In this document: one piece after another, positions 8,810 through 17,696 of the stretch
How the letters are laid out: the number at the start of each line of letters is the position of its first letter
Position numbering within the stretch: position 1 is the first letter of the stretch
Source: Jiella endophytica
GTDB lineage: Bacteria > Pseudomonadota > Alphaproteobacteria > Rhizobiales > Rhizobiaceae
Assembly: GCF_004519335.1 (NCBI RefSeq)
Contig: NZ_SOZD01000006.1
Span: 124,001 to 188,000, forward strand
Length of the DNA: 64,000 nt
Reading direction: 5' to 3'
Translations under genes and position numbers: made by a program
The notes under the pieces: generated by a model
What the model was told of the DNA's origin: nothing
Databases searched by the model: none
Seen by the model: the letters and a program-made list of their open reading frames with translations, nothing else

Positions 8810-10249
8810 CTAGTTCGAGACCGTGTCCACGGGAGACGGGCTGACGCTGACGCCCGATCCGTCGATCGTCAGCTTGTGGACGCTCATGGCGTGCGGTCCG
8901 TGGCGCTTCTTCACGACGGTGATCGAGCGCTTCAGCTGATCGCCCTCCTCGTCGACCCTGAGCAGGAGCACCGTATCCCCGAGGAAGCTCACGTCAACGT
9001 CGATCGAGACGTTCTCGCCGATCAGGCCGTGCTGGGCGACGATTAGCATCGTCAGGACGCCGCTGCGGGCGAGGAACTTCAGCAGCGACTGGATGTCCTG
9101 GACCGCCTGGTCGCGGTTCGGCAGGGCGCTGAGATAGCCGGTGAAGCTGTCGATCACCACCACGCGGGTGTGGCCCTTGCCGACCTCCTCCTGCACGATC
9201 TGGCCGAACTGCCCGGCCGTCACCTCGCCGGGGTTGAAGTCCTTGATGAGAAGCTGGCCGCCCTCGTGGAAACTGCGGAGTTTCATCCCCAGCCCCTCGG
9301 AGCGGCGGAAGAAGGTCTCCACCCGCTCCTCGAAGAGGAACAGCGCGACATGCTCGCCGCGCTCGAGGGCCGCCGTGGCATAGAGCGAGGCCATGGTCGA
9401 CTTGCCGGTGCCGGCCTGGCCGATCACCAGCGTCGTCGTCCCGGCCTCCTGGCCGCCGCCGAGCAGGTTGTCGAGATTCTCGACACCCGACTTGATCAGA
9501 TCGAGCGACTTGGTCTGCTCCGGCACCACCCGCGGCACGATGCGCGGGAAGACGACGACGCCTTCCCGCTCCCTGATGACCATGTCGTGGTAGCCATCGG
9601 CGACCGCCGTGCCGCGCATCTTCGACACCTCGATCCGGCGGCGGGCGACACCGTAGTCCGGCAGCGTCTTGTCGAGGCGGATGACGCCGTGGGCGATCGC
9701 CTCGATCTCGTCGTCCCGCGTGCGTCCGCCGGCGGTGTCTGTATCGATCAGGAGGCCGGTGATGCCCTGCGATGCCAGCACCGATTTCAGCCCGATCAGC
9801 TCGCGGCGGAACCGCGCCTCGTCGCCGGTCAGCACCCGGATCTCCAGCAGCGAATCGTAGACGATGCGCCGGGGCCGGTGCCGCTTCACCGCCTCGATGA
9901 TCGCCTGCCTGGTCTCGTCGAGCCTCAGATCGGCGGTCTGGAAGATCGACTGATCGACCGCCGTCGCAGCGTCGTCGGAGGCCGACAGCTCCTCGATGGT
10001 AATGCCCTCGAGGCTCCAGTCGTGGGAGGCGGCGATCTGCTCGAGCTCGGACCTGCTCTGGGAGAGACTGACATAGAGACAGCGCTCTCCCTGCTCGACG
10101 CCCGCCCGCAGGAACTGCAGCGCGGCCGTGGTCTTCCCAGAGCCCGGCACGCCCTTGAGAACATAGATGTTGGAGACCGGAAAGCCGCCCTTCAGGACAC
10201 CGTCGAGACCCGGAATGCCGGTGGTGATCATCGGATGGGCGTGCGGCAT
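8810..10249 (-). CDS. KaiC-like double-domain RecA-family ATPase
   Basis: A 479-residue protein with two tandem KaiC ATPase domains. Walker A motifs are GVPGSGKTT (residues 33-41) and GQAGTGKST (277-285); Walker B-type strands are RRIVYDS and VVVIDSF. In the first domain the catalytic Glu pair of KaiC is replaced by Ser63-Gln64 (YVSLSQS), while the second keeps Glu307-Glu308 (FLFEERVE). At the phosphosite pair of cyanobacterial KaiC, DVSFLGDT keeps the Ser but has Phe for Thr. It is therefore unlikely to run the classical two-site cycle. No kaiB or kaiA is in the window. The start at 10249 follows CGGAG with 6-nt spacing. It heads an operon with the HWE kinase and receiver; similar gene sets occur in other alphaproteobacteria. 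Confidence 0.9.
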   Translation of the reverse strand: MPHAHPMITTGIPGLDGVLKGGFPVSNIYVLKGVPGSGKTTAALQFLRAGVEQGERCLYVSLSQSRSELEQIAASHDWSLEGITIEELSASDDAATAVDQSIFQTADLRLDETRQAIIEAVKRHRPRRIVYDSLLEIRVLTGDEARFRRELIGLKSVLASQGITGLLIDTDTAGGRTRDDEIEAIAHGVIRLDKTLPDYGVARRRIEVSKMRGTAVADGYHDMVIREREGVVVFPRIVPRVVPEQTKSLDLIKSGVENLDNLLGGGQEAGTTTLVIGQAGTGKSTMASLYATAALERGEHVALFLFEERVETFFRRSEGLGMKLRSFHEGGQLLIKDFNPGEVTAGQFGQIVQEEVGKGHTRVVVIDSFTGYLSALPNRDQAVQDIQSLLKFLARSGVLTMLIVAQHGLIGENVSIDVDVSFLGDTVLLLRVDEEGDQLKRSITVVKKRHGPHAMSVHKLTIDGSGVSVSPSPVDTVSN

Positions 10250-10574
10250 CGAAAGCTCCGGGGTAACGTGTGGCGGGTCGCCGGAACTCCGGGTGCCGGA
10301 ACAGCCCGCAGCTCGTCTTCGATAAGGCATTGCGCGAGCGGCAAGGAAACCGGCGAGAGATGCGGGAACATGCGATCCGGATCCCATCCTTCAAGGCAAG
10401 AGGCTGATTCTCCAAAGGCTTGGCGCGATTTTTTGCGGAGGCGGCCAAAGTTGACGGCGCCGCATGACGCCTTGGCCGGGCACCCACCGGCCGATGGCGC
10501 CGGTCAGGCAGCGGCGTTTTCCTGGTTCGATCGAAGCGGAATCTCGACGCGGCGCCGCGTGGCCGGGCTGAGCG
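10250..10574. other. Intergenic region upstream of the kaiC-like operon
   Basis: About 325 bp. It should contain the promoter of the minus-strand KaiC/kinase/receiver operon. A 6-bp dyad, GGCCAA (10443-10448) with TTGGCC (10472-10477), flanks a GGCGCC centre. I looked for the general-stress promoter pattern GGAAC-N16/17-CGTT on the minus strand and did not find it. No additional gene is apparent. Confidence 0.4.
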
Positions 10575-11048
10575 TCAATCGATCGGCCGCTCCTCGATCG
10601 CGTGGATCGTCGGCGTGATCGCCCCATCCTCGATCACGATCGTGGCGACCGTCACCGGCAGCTTGAAGCGTCTGCGTCCGGCGCTGCCGGGATTGAGATA
10701 GAGGACGCCCTGCACCGTCTCGATGCCCGGCTTGTGCGAGTGGCCTGAAATGACGGCGTGATAGCCCTCCGCCGCAGGATCGAACGCGAGATCGCCCCGG
10801 TCATGGATGACGAAGAAGCGCTGGCCGAACAGCTCGACCGACGCCGTCTCGGGAAAGGCGCGCGTCCATTTCGCCTTGTCGACATTGCCGCGGATCGCCG
10901 TGACAGGCGCGATCTCCTCGAGCCGCGGAACGATCTCCTCCGCGCCGATGTCGCCGGCATGGATGATGTGCCGGACGCCTTCGAGTCGTTCCAGCGCCTC
11001 CGGCCGCAACAGGCCGTGGGTATCCGAGATGATTCCGATGACGGGCAT
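10575..11048 (-). CDS. YfcE/MJ0936-type metallophosphoesterase
   Basis: A 157-residue calcineurin-fold phosphoesterase with all metal-binding blocks: ISDTHG (residues 7-12), HAGDIG near residue 30, IRGNVD near residue 53, VIHDRG near residue 79, and SGHSHKPG near residue 100. It is the size of the YfcE/MJ0936 group, two-metal phosphodiesterases active on model substrates with mostly unknown natural substrates. It stands alone on the minus strand, 325 bp from the kaiC-like gene and about 210 bp from the amidohydrolase gene. Confidence 0.9.
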   Translation of the reverse strand: MPVIGIISDTHGLLRPEALERLEGVRHIIHAGDIGAEEIVPRLEEIAPVTAIRGNVDKAKWTRAFPETASVELFGQRFFVIHDRGDLAFDPAAEGYHAVISGHSHKPGIETVQGVLYLNPGSAGRRRFKLPVTVATIVIEDGAITPTIHAIEERPID

Positions 11049-11257
11049 GATGGTGTCTGCTCCAAAGGTGCCGGCCCACCAGCGTGATCGCCGCCGCAGC
11101 GCCGACCCCGCGGCGGGCGCGCCCCTATCGCACGGATGGGCGCCGACCGCGACCCGGCCGCCACCTCAAGGCCGCGGCGAGCGCGCGGCTGCCCGACGCG
11201 GGTCTGTGGCAATGCGGCGACGTCTACCCGCGCCCGGCTGCCGGGCAGCTGCACCGG

Positions 11258-12241
11258 TCAGATGCCGCACCCGCTGGTCAGCTGCAGCCAGTTGCGGTGA
11301 GCAAATCCCGCCTTCGCCGCCCCGTCGAGACCGCATTCGTCGAGAAACCGCCTGGCGTCCCCGCCGGGCCGATACTGGTACGGGAAATCCGTCGAGAACA
11401 GCAGTCGGTCGGTGCCGACGATCGCGGCGGCGCGTTGCAGATAGTCGGGCACGAACATGCCGCTCGCCGTCACATAGAGGTTGCGCCGCAGATAGGTCTC
11501 GATCGGCTGGTCCAGCCCGGAGACGCGGTCCATCGCCTTCAGCCGTTCCGCATAGAACAGCACCACCTCGCCCCAGTGGCCGAGGATGAGTTGCAGCTTC
11601 GGCAGACGGTCGAGAACGCCGGCAAGGACGAGGCGGACGAACTGGATCCCGGCGTCGTAGTGCCAGCCGAGGCCATACATCGAAAAGGCCGCGTCGATTT
11701 CGGGCGTGAAGCCCGAATAATAGGCCGTCCTGACCGCCGCGTCGGGGGTTCGCGGATGCAGCAGAATCGGTGCGTTCAGGCCTTCTGCGCTTTCGAAGAC
11801 CGGCCGGAAGTCCGGGTGGTCGAGACTGCGCGTTCCGACCCTGCCGCACAGCATCGTTCCCTTGAACCCCAGCGTCCTGACGCAGCGCTCGAGTTCGAGG
11901 GCCGCCTCGTCCGGCATCGAGATCGGCAATGTCGCGAGGCCCTGGAAACGGTCGGGGTGCCGCGCGATGGCAGCAGCCACCGCATCGTTGGTGCGCCGCG
12001 CCATCTCGACGCTTTCCGGCCCCATATGATGGAGCGCCGGAGTCGTCAGAGAGAGCACCTGAACATCGACGCCCGCTTCGTCCATCAGCGAGACTCTCGC
12101 TTGCGCCATATCGAGAAGGCGGCGCTCGATCTCGCCGGAATGGATCGCCACGCAAGGGTCGACCGCCGCAAGGCCAGCGCCGTCCCAGGCGTCGCGCACT
12201 TCAGGCGTCAGCATGTGCTCCTCGATGCCGATCAGCTGCAT
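11258..12241 (-). CDS. Amidohydrolase-2 family decarboxylase or hydrolase
   Basis: A 327-residue TIM-barrel protein of the ACMSD/gamma-resorcylate-decarboxylase branch of amidohydrolase-2. The usual HxH metal pair appears as ExH in GIEEHML near the N-terminus, as in many decarboxylases of this branch. Further ligands are the His of ILLHPR, the His of LGHWGE and the Asp of FSTDFPY. Non-oxidative decarboxylation of an aromatic acid is the most likely chemistry; the substrate cannot be told. Of two adjacent ATGs (12244 and 12241) the second is better spaced from AAGGAGG. It is divergent from a LysR-type gene 230 bp away, which suggests substrate-dependent control by that regulator. Confidence 0.85.
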   Translation of the reverse strand: MQLIGIEEHMLTPEVRDAWDGAGLAAVDPCVAIHSGEIERRLLDMAQARVSLMDEAGVDVQVLSLTTPALHHMGPESVEMARRTNDAVAAAIARHPDRFQGLATLPISMPDEAALELERCVRTLGFKGTMLCGRVGTRSLDHPDFRPVFESAEGLNAPILLHPRTPDAAVRTAYYSGFTPEIDAAFSMYGLGWHYDAGIQFVRLVLAGVLDRLPKLQLILGHWGEVVLFYAERLKAMDRVSGLDQPIETYLRRNLYVTASGMFVPDYLQRAAAIVGTDRLLFSTDFPYQYRPGGDARRFLDECGLDGAAKAGFAHRNWLQLTSGCGI

Positions 12242-12471
12242 CATCGCCTCCTTGTCCTGGCCATTTGTCTTGGCCGTTCATCCTGGCCGTCGAAGCTTCG
12301 GCATCGCGAGACCCGTGTCCCGTGAGAGGGGCCGAGACCGTCGGGACGCGCCTTTTGCGATTTCCTCGGCGGCAAGATAGGAGCAGCGCCATCATAGGCG
12401 CCAGATGCACCACTGTGATCTTATAGTTGCGTCAAACGCCATCGACCGTTGCGCAAGGGAAGACGCCGGAC

Positions 12472-13443
12472 ATGACCGATCTCAACCTTCTCGTCGCACT
12501 GGACGCGCTCCTCGCCGAGGGCAGCGTCGTCGGTGCAGCGCGGCGGCTCGGCCTCAGCAAGTCGGCGATGAGCCGGACGCTGACCCGGCTTCGCGATGCG
12601 ACGGGCGATCCGCTGCTCGTGCGCGCCGGACGCAGGCTGGTGCCGACACCAAGGGCCGCCGCGTTGCGCGACAGGGTCCAGGGGCTGACGCGCGAGGCGC
12701 GTGACGTCCTCAGCCCGCAGAGAGGCGAGCTGGATCTCGGCTCGCTCGATCGCACCTTCGTCATCCGCGCCAGCGAGGGATTTCTGGGACAGTTTTCGGC
12801 ACCGCTGATCGCGGCGACGACCGAGGCCGCTCCGGGCATCTGCCTGCGCTTCGCACCGAAGCCCGACAAGGACATCGAACCGCTCCGCGATGGCCGGATC
12901 GATCTCGAGATCGGTGTTCGGGGCGCCTCCGCGCCGGAAATCCGCACCTTGTTCATCTTCCGCGACAGCTTCGTCGCGGCTGTTCGCGCCGACCATCCAC
13001 TCCTCGACGGGACGATGACGCCGGAGCGTTATGCGGCCGGCCGCCACGTCGTGACATCGCGCAAGGCGGTCTTCACCGGCCCGGTCGACGACGCTCTGGC
13101 AGGCCTCGGCCTTCGACGAGCGATCGTCGCCGTCGTGCCGAGCCACCCGGAGGCGCTGCGGATCGCGCGCCAGACCGACCTCATCGCCCTGGTGCCGCGA
13201 TCATGTCTTCACGGCGTCGCACCGTCACGACATGCGACGGCGCAGGGTCTCGCCAGCTTCGACCTTCCGGTGAAAACACCGGAGATCGTCGTCTCTGCCA
13301 TGTGGCATCCCCGCTTCGATGCCGATCCCGCCCATCGATGGCTGCGAGGCACCCTGATGGCGGTCTGCCGGCCGTCAGGGACCTTGCCCCTCAGCCTTCC
13401 TTCAGGATCCGCTGCTTCTGCCGGTTCCAGTCGCGCTCCTTGA
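12472..13443 (+). CDS. LysR-family transcriptional regulator
   Basis: A 323-residue LysR-type regulator. The N-terminal winged helix-turn-helix reads [19 protein letters not shown] then [15 protein letters not shown]; a substrate-binding domain of the PBP2 type follows from about residue 90. I start at the ATG 12472, preceded by AAGGGA; an upstream TTG in frame is less likely. It is divergent from the amidohydrolase gene, the classical arrangement for local control. The 3' end runs 53 nt into the 3' end of smpB on the opposite strand, and the last 30 residues (Ser/Pro-rich, [18 protein letters not shown]) read like accidental extension rather than family sequence. Confidence 0.9.
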   Translation: MTDLNLLVALDALLAEGSVVGAARRLGLSKSAMSRTLTRLRDATGDPLLVRAGRRLVPTPRAAALRDRVQGLTREARDVLSPQRGELDLGSLDRTFVIRASEGFLGQFSAPLIAATTEAAPGICLRFAPKPDKDIEPLRDGRIDLEIGVRGASAPEIRTLFIFRDSFVAAVRADHPLLDGTMTPERYAAGRHVVTSRKAVFTGPVDDALAGLGLRRAIVAVVPSHPEALRIARQTDLIALVPRSCLHGVAPSRHATAQGLASFDLPVKTPEIVVSAMWHPRFDADPAHRWLRGTLMAVCRPSGTLPLSLPSGSAASAGSSRAP

Positions 13444-13861
13444 TGGTCTGGCGCTTGTCGGGGGCGTTCTTGCCTCTGGCGACGGCGAGCTCCAGCTTGG
13501 CGACGCCGCGATCGTTGAAATAGATCTTCAGCGGCACCAGCGTCATGCCGTCGCGCTGCACGGCGCCGGCCAGCCGGTTCAGCTGGGTCTTGTGGACCAG
13601 CACCTTCCGGCGCCGCTTCGGATTGTGGTTGAAGCGGTTCGCCTGCAGATATTCCGGCAGGTTGGAGTTGATCAGCCAGAGCTCGCCCTGTTCTTCCGTG
13701 GCATAGGCCTCGGCGATCGAGGCCTTGCCCTCGCGCAGCGACTTCACCTCGGTGCCGGTCAGCGCCAGCCCCGCCTCCAGCGTGTCGACGATCTCGTAGT
13801 TGAACCGCGCCTTGCGGTTTTCCGCCGCGATGTTCGACGCGGCCGGCTTTTTCTTGGCCAT
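13391..13861 (-). CDS. smpB: SsrA-binding protein SmpB
   Basis: Partner of tmRNA in rescue of stalled ribosomes. The 156-residue protein has the complete family sequence: [53 protein letters not shown] and the C-terminal basic tail with [15 protein letters not shown], which enters the ribosomal A site. dapA lies 171 bp upstream on the same strand (the usual neighbour). The tmRNA gene is not visible in this window. Confidence 0.96.
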   Translation of the reverse strand: MAKKKPAASNIAAENRKARFNYEIVDTLEAGLALTGTEVKSLREGKASIAEAYATEEQGELWLINSNLPEYLQANRFNHNPKRRRKVLVHKTQLNRLAGAVQRDGMTLVPLKIYFNDRGVAKLELAVARGKNAPDKRQTIKERDWNRQKQRILKEG

Positions 13862-14032
13862 TGTTCTTTCGCATGCGCGAAGACGCGCAGGTCCTTCGTT
13901 CTTCGGGCGGATTGCGCCGTCATCTGGTATCGCGAGACGGCTTCCGCCAGTGGATGGGCCGGCAAGACCCCGGCAGAGCGGCAGCCGCCAAGGCAGCTTC
14001 GCCCAGCCTTATCGTGAGCGGCGCAGAGCCCG

Positions 14033-14914
14033 TCAGTTCAAAAGGCCGGCGTGGCGCAGCGCCCTGTCGATCGTCTCGGCCGTCGAGGCCTCCACCGGCA
14101 CCAGCGGCAGGCGCACGGAGTTCCTCACCTTGCCGAGACGCTCCAGCGCATGCTTCACGCCGGTCGGGCTCGGCTCGATGAACAGCGCCTTGTGGAGCGG
14201 CATCAGCCGGTCCTGCAGCTCGACGGCGGCGGCATAGTCGCCGCGCGCGCAGGCCGCCTGCATCTCGGCGCAGAGCCTCGGTGCGACATTGGCGGTCACC
14301 GAGATGCAGCCATGGCCGCCATGGGCGTTGAACCCGAGAGCCGTCGAATCCTCGCCGGAGAGCTGGATGAAGTCGGTGCCGCAGGTCGCCCGCTGCTCCG
14401 AAACCCGATCGACCTTGGAGGTCGCATCCTTGACGCCGACGATATTGGAAAAGTCGGCCGCGAGCCGCCCCATCGTCTCCGGCGTCATGTCGATGATCGA
14501 GCGGCCAGGAATGTTGTAGATCAGGATCGGCAGCGACACGGCCCTGGCGATCGCCGCATAGTGGGCATAGAGGCCGCGCTGGTTGGGCTTGTTGTAGTAG
14601 GGCGTGACGACCAGCAGACCGTCGGCTCCCGCCTTCTCGGCGAAGACGGCGAGATCGATCGCCTCGTCGGTGTTGTTGGAGCCCGCCCCGGCGATCACGG
14701 GAACGCGACGGCCGGCCACCTTGACGCAGAGCTCGACGACGCGCTTGTGTTCGTCGTGGCTGAGGGTGGGGCTCTCGCCGGTGGTGCCGACGGGGACGAG
14801 ACCCGCCGAGCCTTCCGAGATCTGCCATTCGACGAAGTCGGCGAACACCGCCTCGGCAAAGCTGCCGTCTTCGGCGAACGGCGTCACCAGCGCCGGAATC
14901 GAGCCATTGAACAT
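14033..14914 (-). CDS. dapA: 4-hydroxy-tetrahydrodipicolinate synthase
   Basis: First committed enzyme of the diaminopimelate/lysine branch, condensing pyruvate with aspartate semialdehyde; the product feeds peptidoglycan and lysine synthesis. The 293-residue protein shows the family N-terminus [13 protein letters not shown], the active-site [11 protein letters not shown] (Thr pair near residue 44), the catalytic Tyr in LIYNIPGRS, and the Schiff-base Lys in IVGVKDAT. A second ATG at 14917 is possible, but spacing from GGGAG favours 14914. It is divergent from the lytic transglycosylase gene. Confidence 0.96.
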   Translation of the reverse strand: MFNGSIPALVTPFAEDGSFAEAVFADFVEWQISEGSAGLVPVGTTGESPTLSHDEHKRVVELCVKVAGRRVPVIAGAGSNNTDEAIDLAVFAEKAGADGLLVVTPYYNKPNQRGLYAHYAAIARAVSLPILIYNIPGRSIIDMTPETMGRLAADFSNIVGVKDATSKVDRVSEQRATCGTDFIQLSGEDSTALGFNAHGGHGCISVTANVAPRLCAEMQAACARGDYAAAVELQDRLMPLHKALFIEPSPTGVKHALERLGKVRNSVRLPLVPVEASTAETIDRALRHAGLLN

Positions 14915-15057
14915 CATTCGCTCCCACCCATGCCGGGCCATCTTGCCCGGTCTGTTCTGTCTTCGGGAAAGCCGCTGGACATCGCTGCTCGTGGTGGAAC
15001 CTGAAGCCCAACCGCGCCGGGCGTGAACCGTCGCAGACCTTTCTTTTGAAGTGGCGA

Positions 15058-15086
15058 CCATATTGAAGCTCGATTGGGGAAACAAG
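15058..15086 (-). promoter_or_regulatory. Candidate promoter for dapA
   Basis: On the minus strand CTTGTT (15086-15081) and ATATGG (15063-15058) are 17 nt apart, a reasonable match to the rhizobial sigma-70 pattern. It lies in the 327-bp region between divergent dapA and slt, where I find no further gene. Confidence 0.35.
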
Positions 15087-15241
15087 CACTGTCGTCGAGG
15101 CCGCCACGGCCGGTGAAAAACGAGCTGGTAACACGCCCTTAACGGCGATCGTGAGAGGTTCGACAACCATGTGGAGCGGAATGGGTCTCGCCCTTCCGCT
15201 TGGCACACGCCCGAATTTTCGACACCCTTGTGAGGATGTCC

Positions 15242-17419
15242 ATGCCGCGTTCCTCGCGTAACGTGAAATGCCTTCTGGCAACGCTCGCCGCGGTGCTCGC
15301 GGCGACGCCCTCGCTGGCGCAGTCCGGCCTTTTGCCGGCGGTGGGTCCGATGCCGACCGCGCGCCCCGGCGGATCGGCCGCCGGCGTCGGGCTCGACACC
15401 GCCCGCTTCGGCACGCCGGTGCCCGTGCCGGCGGGCATCCCGGTCCCGCGCCGGGCGCCGGACATGCCGTCCGACGCTGCCGCCTTCACCGCCTCGATCG
15501 CCACCATGTCGCGGACGATCAGCCCGGTGCAGCCGATCAACGGCGATCTGAAGAACGGACTGCAGGCGCTTTCCGACGGCAATGCCGTGCGCGCCCGCTC
15601 GATCCGCGAGGGCATGACGCCGGGTTCGCTCGACCGCGACATCCTCACCTGGGCGATCGCGCTCGCCGGCGGCAAGGACGTTCCGGCGATCGAGATCGCC
15701 AATGCCGCCCGCTCGCTCAGCGGCTGGCCCGGCATGAAGGACCTGCGGGTCAATTCGGAAAAGGCGATCTGGCGCGAGGATCGCCCGGCCCGCGAGGTCC
15801 TGGCGGCCTTCGCCAACACCTCGCCGGAGAGCCCCGAAGGCGCGATGGCGCTGGCGAAGGCGCTGCTCGGCGTCGGCGAGGTCGGCCGCGCCAAGCAGCT
15901 GATCGCCCACACCTGGCGCAACGAGGTGATGGACAATTCCACCGAACGGGCGATGCTTTCGACCTTCGGCACGCTGCTCGGCCCGGCGGACCACAAGCAC
16001 CGGATGGACATGCTGCTCTATCGCGAGCGCGTCACCGATGCCGGCCGTGCCGCCAAGCTTGCCGGCGCCGGCGATCTCTACGCCGCCCGCGCCGCGGTGA
16101 TCCGCAACCAGTCGAACGCCGGCCGTCTGCTCTCGGCGGTGCCACGCTCCGAGCGCTCCGACCCCGGCTATCTGCTCGCGCTCGTGGAATACGACCGCAA
16201 GGCCGGCAAGGTCGACGAGGCCGCCGAGATCCTCGCCAATGCGCCCCGCGATCCGGCAACGCTGATCGACCCCGACGCCTGGTGGAACGAGCGGCGGATC
16301 GTCGCCCGCGATCTTCTCGATCTCGGCAAGACCAAGCAGGCCTACCGGGTCGCTGCCGGCCATTCGGCGCTTGATTCCGCCGAGGCGGTCGAGGCCGAGT
16401 TCCATGCCGGCTGGATCGCCCTGCGCTTTCTCGGCGATGCCAGCACGGCGTCGCGACATTTCGCCAACATCGTCAGGATGTCGAACAAGCCGCTGTCGCT
16501 GTCGCGCGGCTATTACTGGCTCGGCCGTGCCGCCGAGGCCGGCGGTTCGGGCAGCGCCCGCGGCTACTATCAGAATGCCGCCCACTACGCCGCGACCTTC
16601 TACGGCCAGCTCGCCGCGTCGCGGCTCGGTCACAACCCCGGCGCCATCGAGTTTCCCAATCCGAGCTCGGCCGATCGCCAGCGCTTCGCCTCGCGGCCGG
16701 CGGTCAGGGCGATCGAGCGGCTGCAGCAGATCGGCTCCGACTGGCGCGCCGACATCCTCTATCGCGACCTTGCCCGTGAACTCGACAGCCCCGGCGAACT
16801 CGCGCTGCTCTCGGTCATGGCCGAGCGGCGCGGCGACCACCATCTGGTGCTCTCGATCGGCAAGATCGCCTATTGGCGCGGCATCGACGCGCCTGCCCTC
16901 GCCTTTCCGATCGGCGTGATCCCGGCGAGCGCCGACATCTCAGCCTCCGGCAAGGCTCTGGCTTACGCGATCGCCCGTCAGGAAAGCGCCTTCAATCCGT
17001 CGGCGCGCTCCTCGGTCGGCGCCCTCGGCCTGCTTCAGCTGATGCCCGGCACGGCCAAGAACATGGCCCGCAAGATCGGCGTCGCCTATTCGCCGCAGCG
17101 CCTGATCACCGATCCCGGCTACAACGCCACCCTCGGGGCGCAGTATCTCGGCGAGCAGATCGACAATTTCGACGGTTCCTACGTCCTGACCTTCGCCGCC
17201 TACAATGCCGGCCCGCGCCGCGCCCGCGAGTGGATCGACCGCTTCGGCGATCCGCGCACCATGCGCCTCGACCAGGTGATCGACTGGGTGGAGCGCATTC
17301 CCTACACCGAGACGCGCAATTACGTGCAGCGGATCATGGAGAACTACGAGGTCTACAAGATCCGCCTCGGCGCGCCCTTCTCGATCGAGAGTGATCTCGT
17401 CAAGGGCCGCAGGGGCTGA
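15242..17419 (+). CDS. slt: Soluble lytic murein transglycosylase
   Basis: Periplasmic enzyme that cleaves peptidoglycan glycan strands to 1,6-anhydro ends. The 725-residue protein has a signal peptide ([20 protein letters not shown]...SLAQS), a long helical superhelix region, and a C-terminal SLT domain. The catalytic Glu is in [13 protein letters not shown], followed by [17 protein letters not shown] and [15 protein letters not shown]. The start is set by GAGG placed 6 nt before the ATG at 15242; an earlier TTG frame extension is unlikely. It is divergent from dapA, the usual arrangement in Rhizobiales. Length and layout match the Slt70-like family. Confidence 0.93.
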   Translation: MPRSSRNVKCLLATLAAVLAATPSLAQSGLLPAVGPMPTARPGGSAAGVGLDTARFGTPVPVPAGIPVPRRAPDMPSDAAAFTASIATMSRTISPVQPINGDLKNGLQALSDGNAVRARSIREGMTPGSLDRDILTWAIALAGGKDVPAIEIANAARSLSGWPGMKDLRVNSEKAIWREDRPAREVLAAFANTSPESPEGAMALAKALLGVGEVGRAKQLIAHTWRNEVMDNSTERAMLSTFGTLLGPADHKHRMDMLLYRERVTDAGRAAKLAGAGDLYAARAAVIRNQSNAGRLLSAVPRSERSDPGYLLALVEYDRKAGKVDEAAEILANAPRDPATLIDPDAWWNERRIVARDLLDLGKTKQAYRVAAGHSALDSAEAVEAEFHAGWIALRFLGDASTASRHFANIVRMSNKPLSLSRGYYWLGRAAEAGGSGSARGYYQNAAHYAATFYGQLAASRLGHNPGAIEFPNPSSADRQRFASRPAVRAIERLQQIGSDWRADILYRDLARELDSPGELALLSVMAERRGDHHLVLSIGKIAYWRGIDAPALAFPIGVIPASADISASGKALAYAIARQESAFNPSARSSVGALGLLQLMPGTAKNMARKIGVAYSPQRLITDPGYNATLGAQYLGEQIDNFDGSYVLTFAAYNAGPRRAREWIDRFGDPRTMRLDQVIDWVERIPYTETRNYVQRIMENYEVYKIRLGAPFSIESDLVKGRRG

Positions 17420-17470
17420 CGACGGGGGCGCCGGCTGCGCATCGTTCGTTCGGCTGAGAGCAGCGGCGAG

Positions 17471-17543
17471 GCAGAAGCCCCTCATCCTGAGGTGCGAAGC
17501 TGAGCGTAGCGATGCTGAGCCTCGAAGGGCGTGGGGCTTCTGC
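17471..17543. repeat. Palindromic intergenic repeat, copy A
   Basis: A 73-bp hairpin-forming element bounded by a perfect 11-bp inverted repeat, GCAGAAGCCCC (17471-17481) and GGGGCTTCTGC (17533-17543). Inside is the sequence CCTCATCCTGAGGTGCGA ... GCCTCGAAGGGCG, which resembles a repeat common between genes in Rhizobiales. It may act as the slt transcript end. Confidence 0.7.
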
Positions 17544-17585
17544 CGCCTCATCGTTGAAGCTTGGAAATAGGAAGACAGGGCGGCG

Positions 17586-17634
17586 CGCCCTCGCCCTTCG
17601 AGGCTCGCTGCGCTCGCACCTCAGGATGAGGGCG
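17586..17634. repeat. Palindromic intergenic repeat, copy B (inverted)
   Basis: A 49-bp element bounded by CGCCCTC (17586-17592) and GAGGGCG (17628-17634). It is a diverged copy of the element at 17471-17543 in opposite orientation (it contains GCACCTCAGGATGAGGG, the complement of the copy A core). The pair lies between convergent slt and pheA, where it could end both transcripts. Confidence 0.7.
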
Positions 17635-17696
17635 AATGAAGCGCTTGGACCCAGCGGCCCCGCGCCAACCGCCCGAAGCGCCGGACGGCACGCCCC

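Noticed and set aside
8806-10574. A kaiB gene accompanying the KaiC-like ATPase.
   Set aside because: All frames between 7375 and 10574 are accounted for by the three genes; no thioredoxin-like 90-residue frame is present.
13391-13861. tmRNA (ssrA) gene expected near smpB.
   Set aside because: No tRNA-like acceptor/T-arm pair or tag-peptide reading frame was seen in the flanking spaces.
14033-16843. A 936-codon minus-strand frame continuing dapA backward across the lytic transglycosylase gene.
   Set aside because: The extension is antisense to slt; dapA has its own start and ribosome site at 14914.
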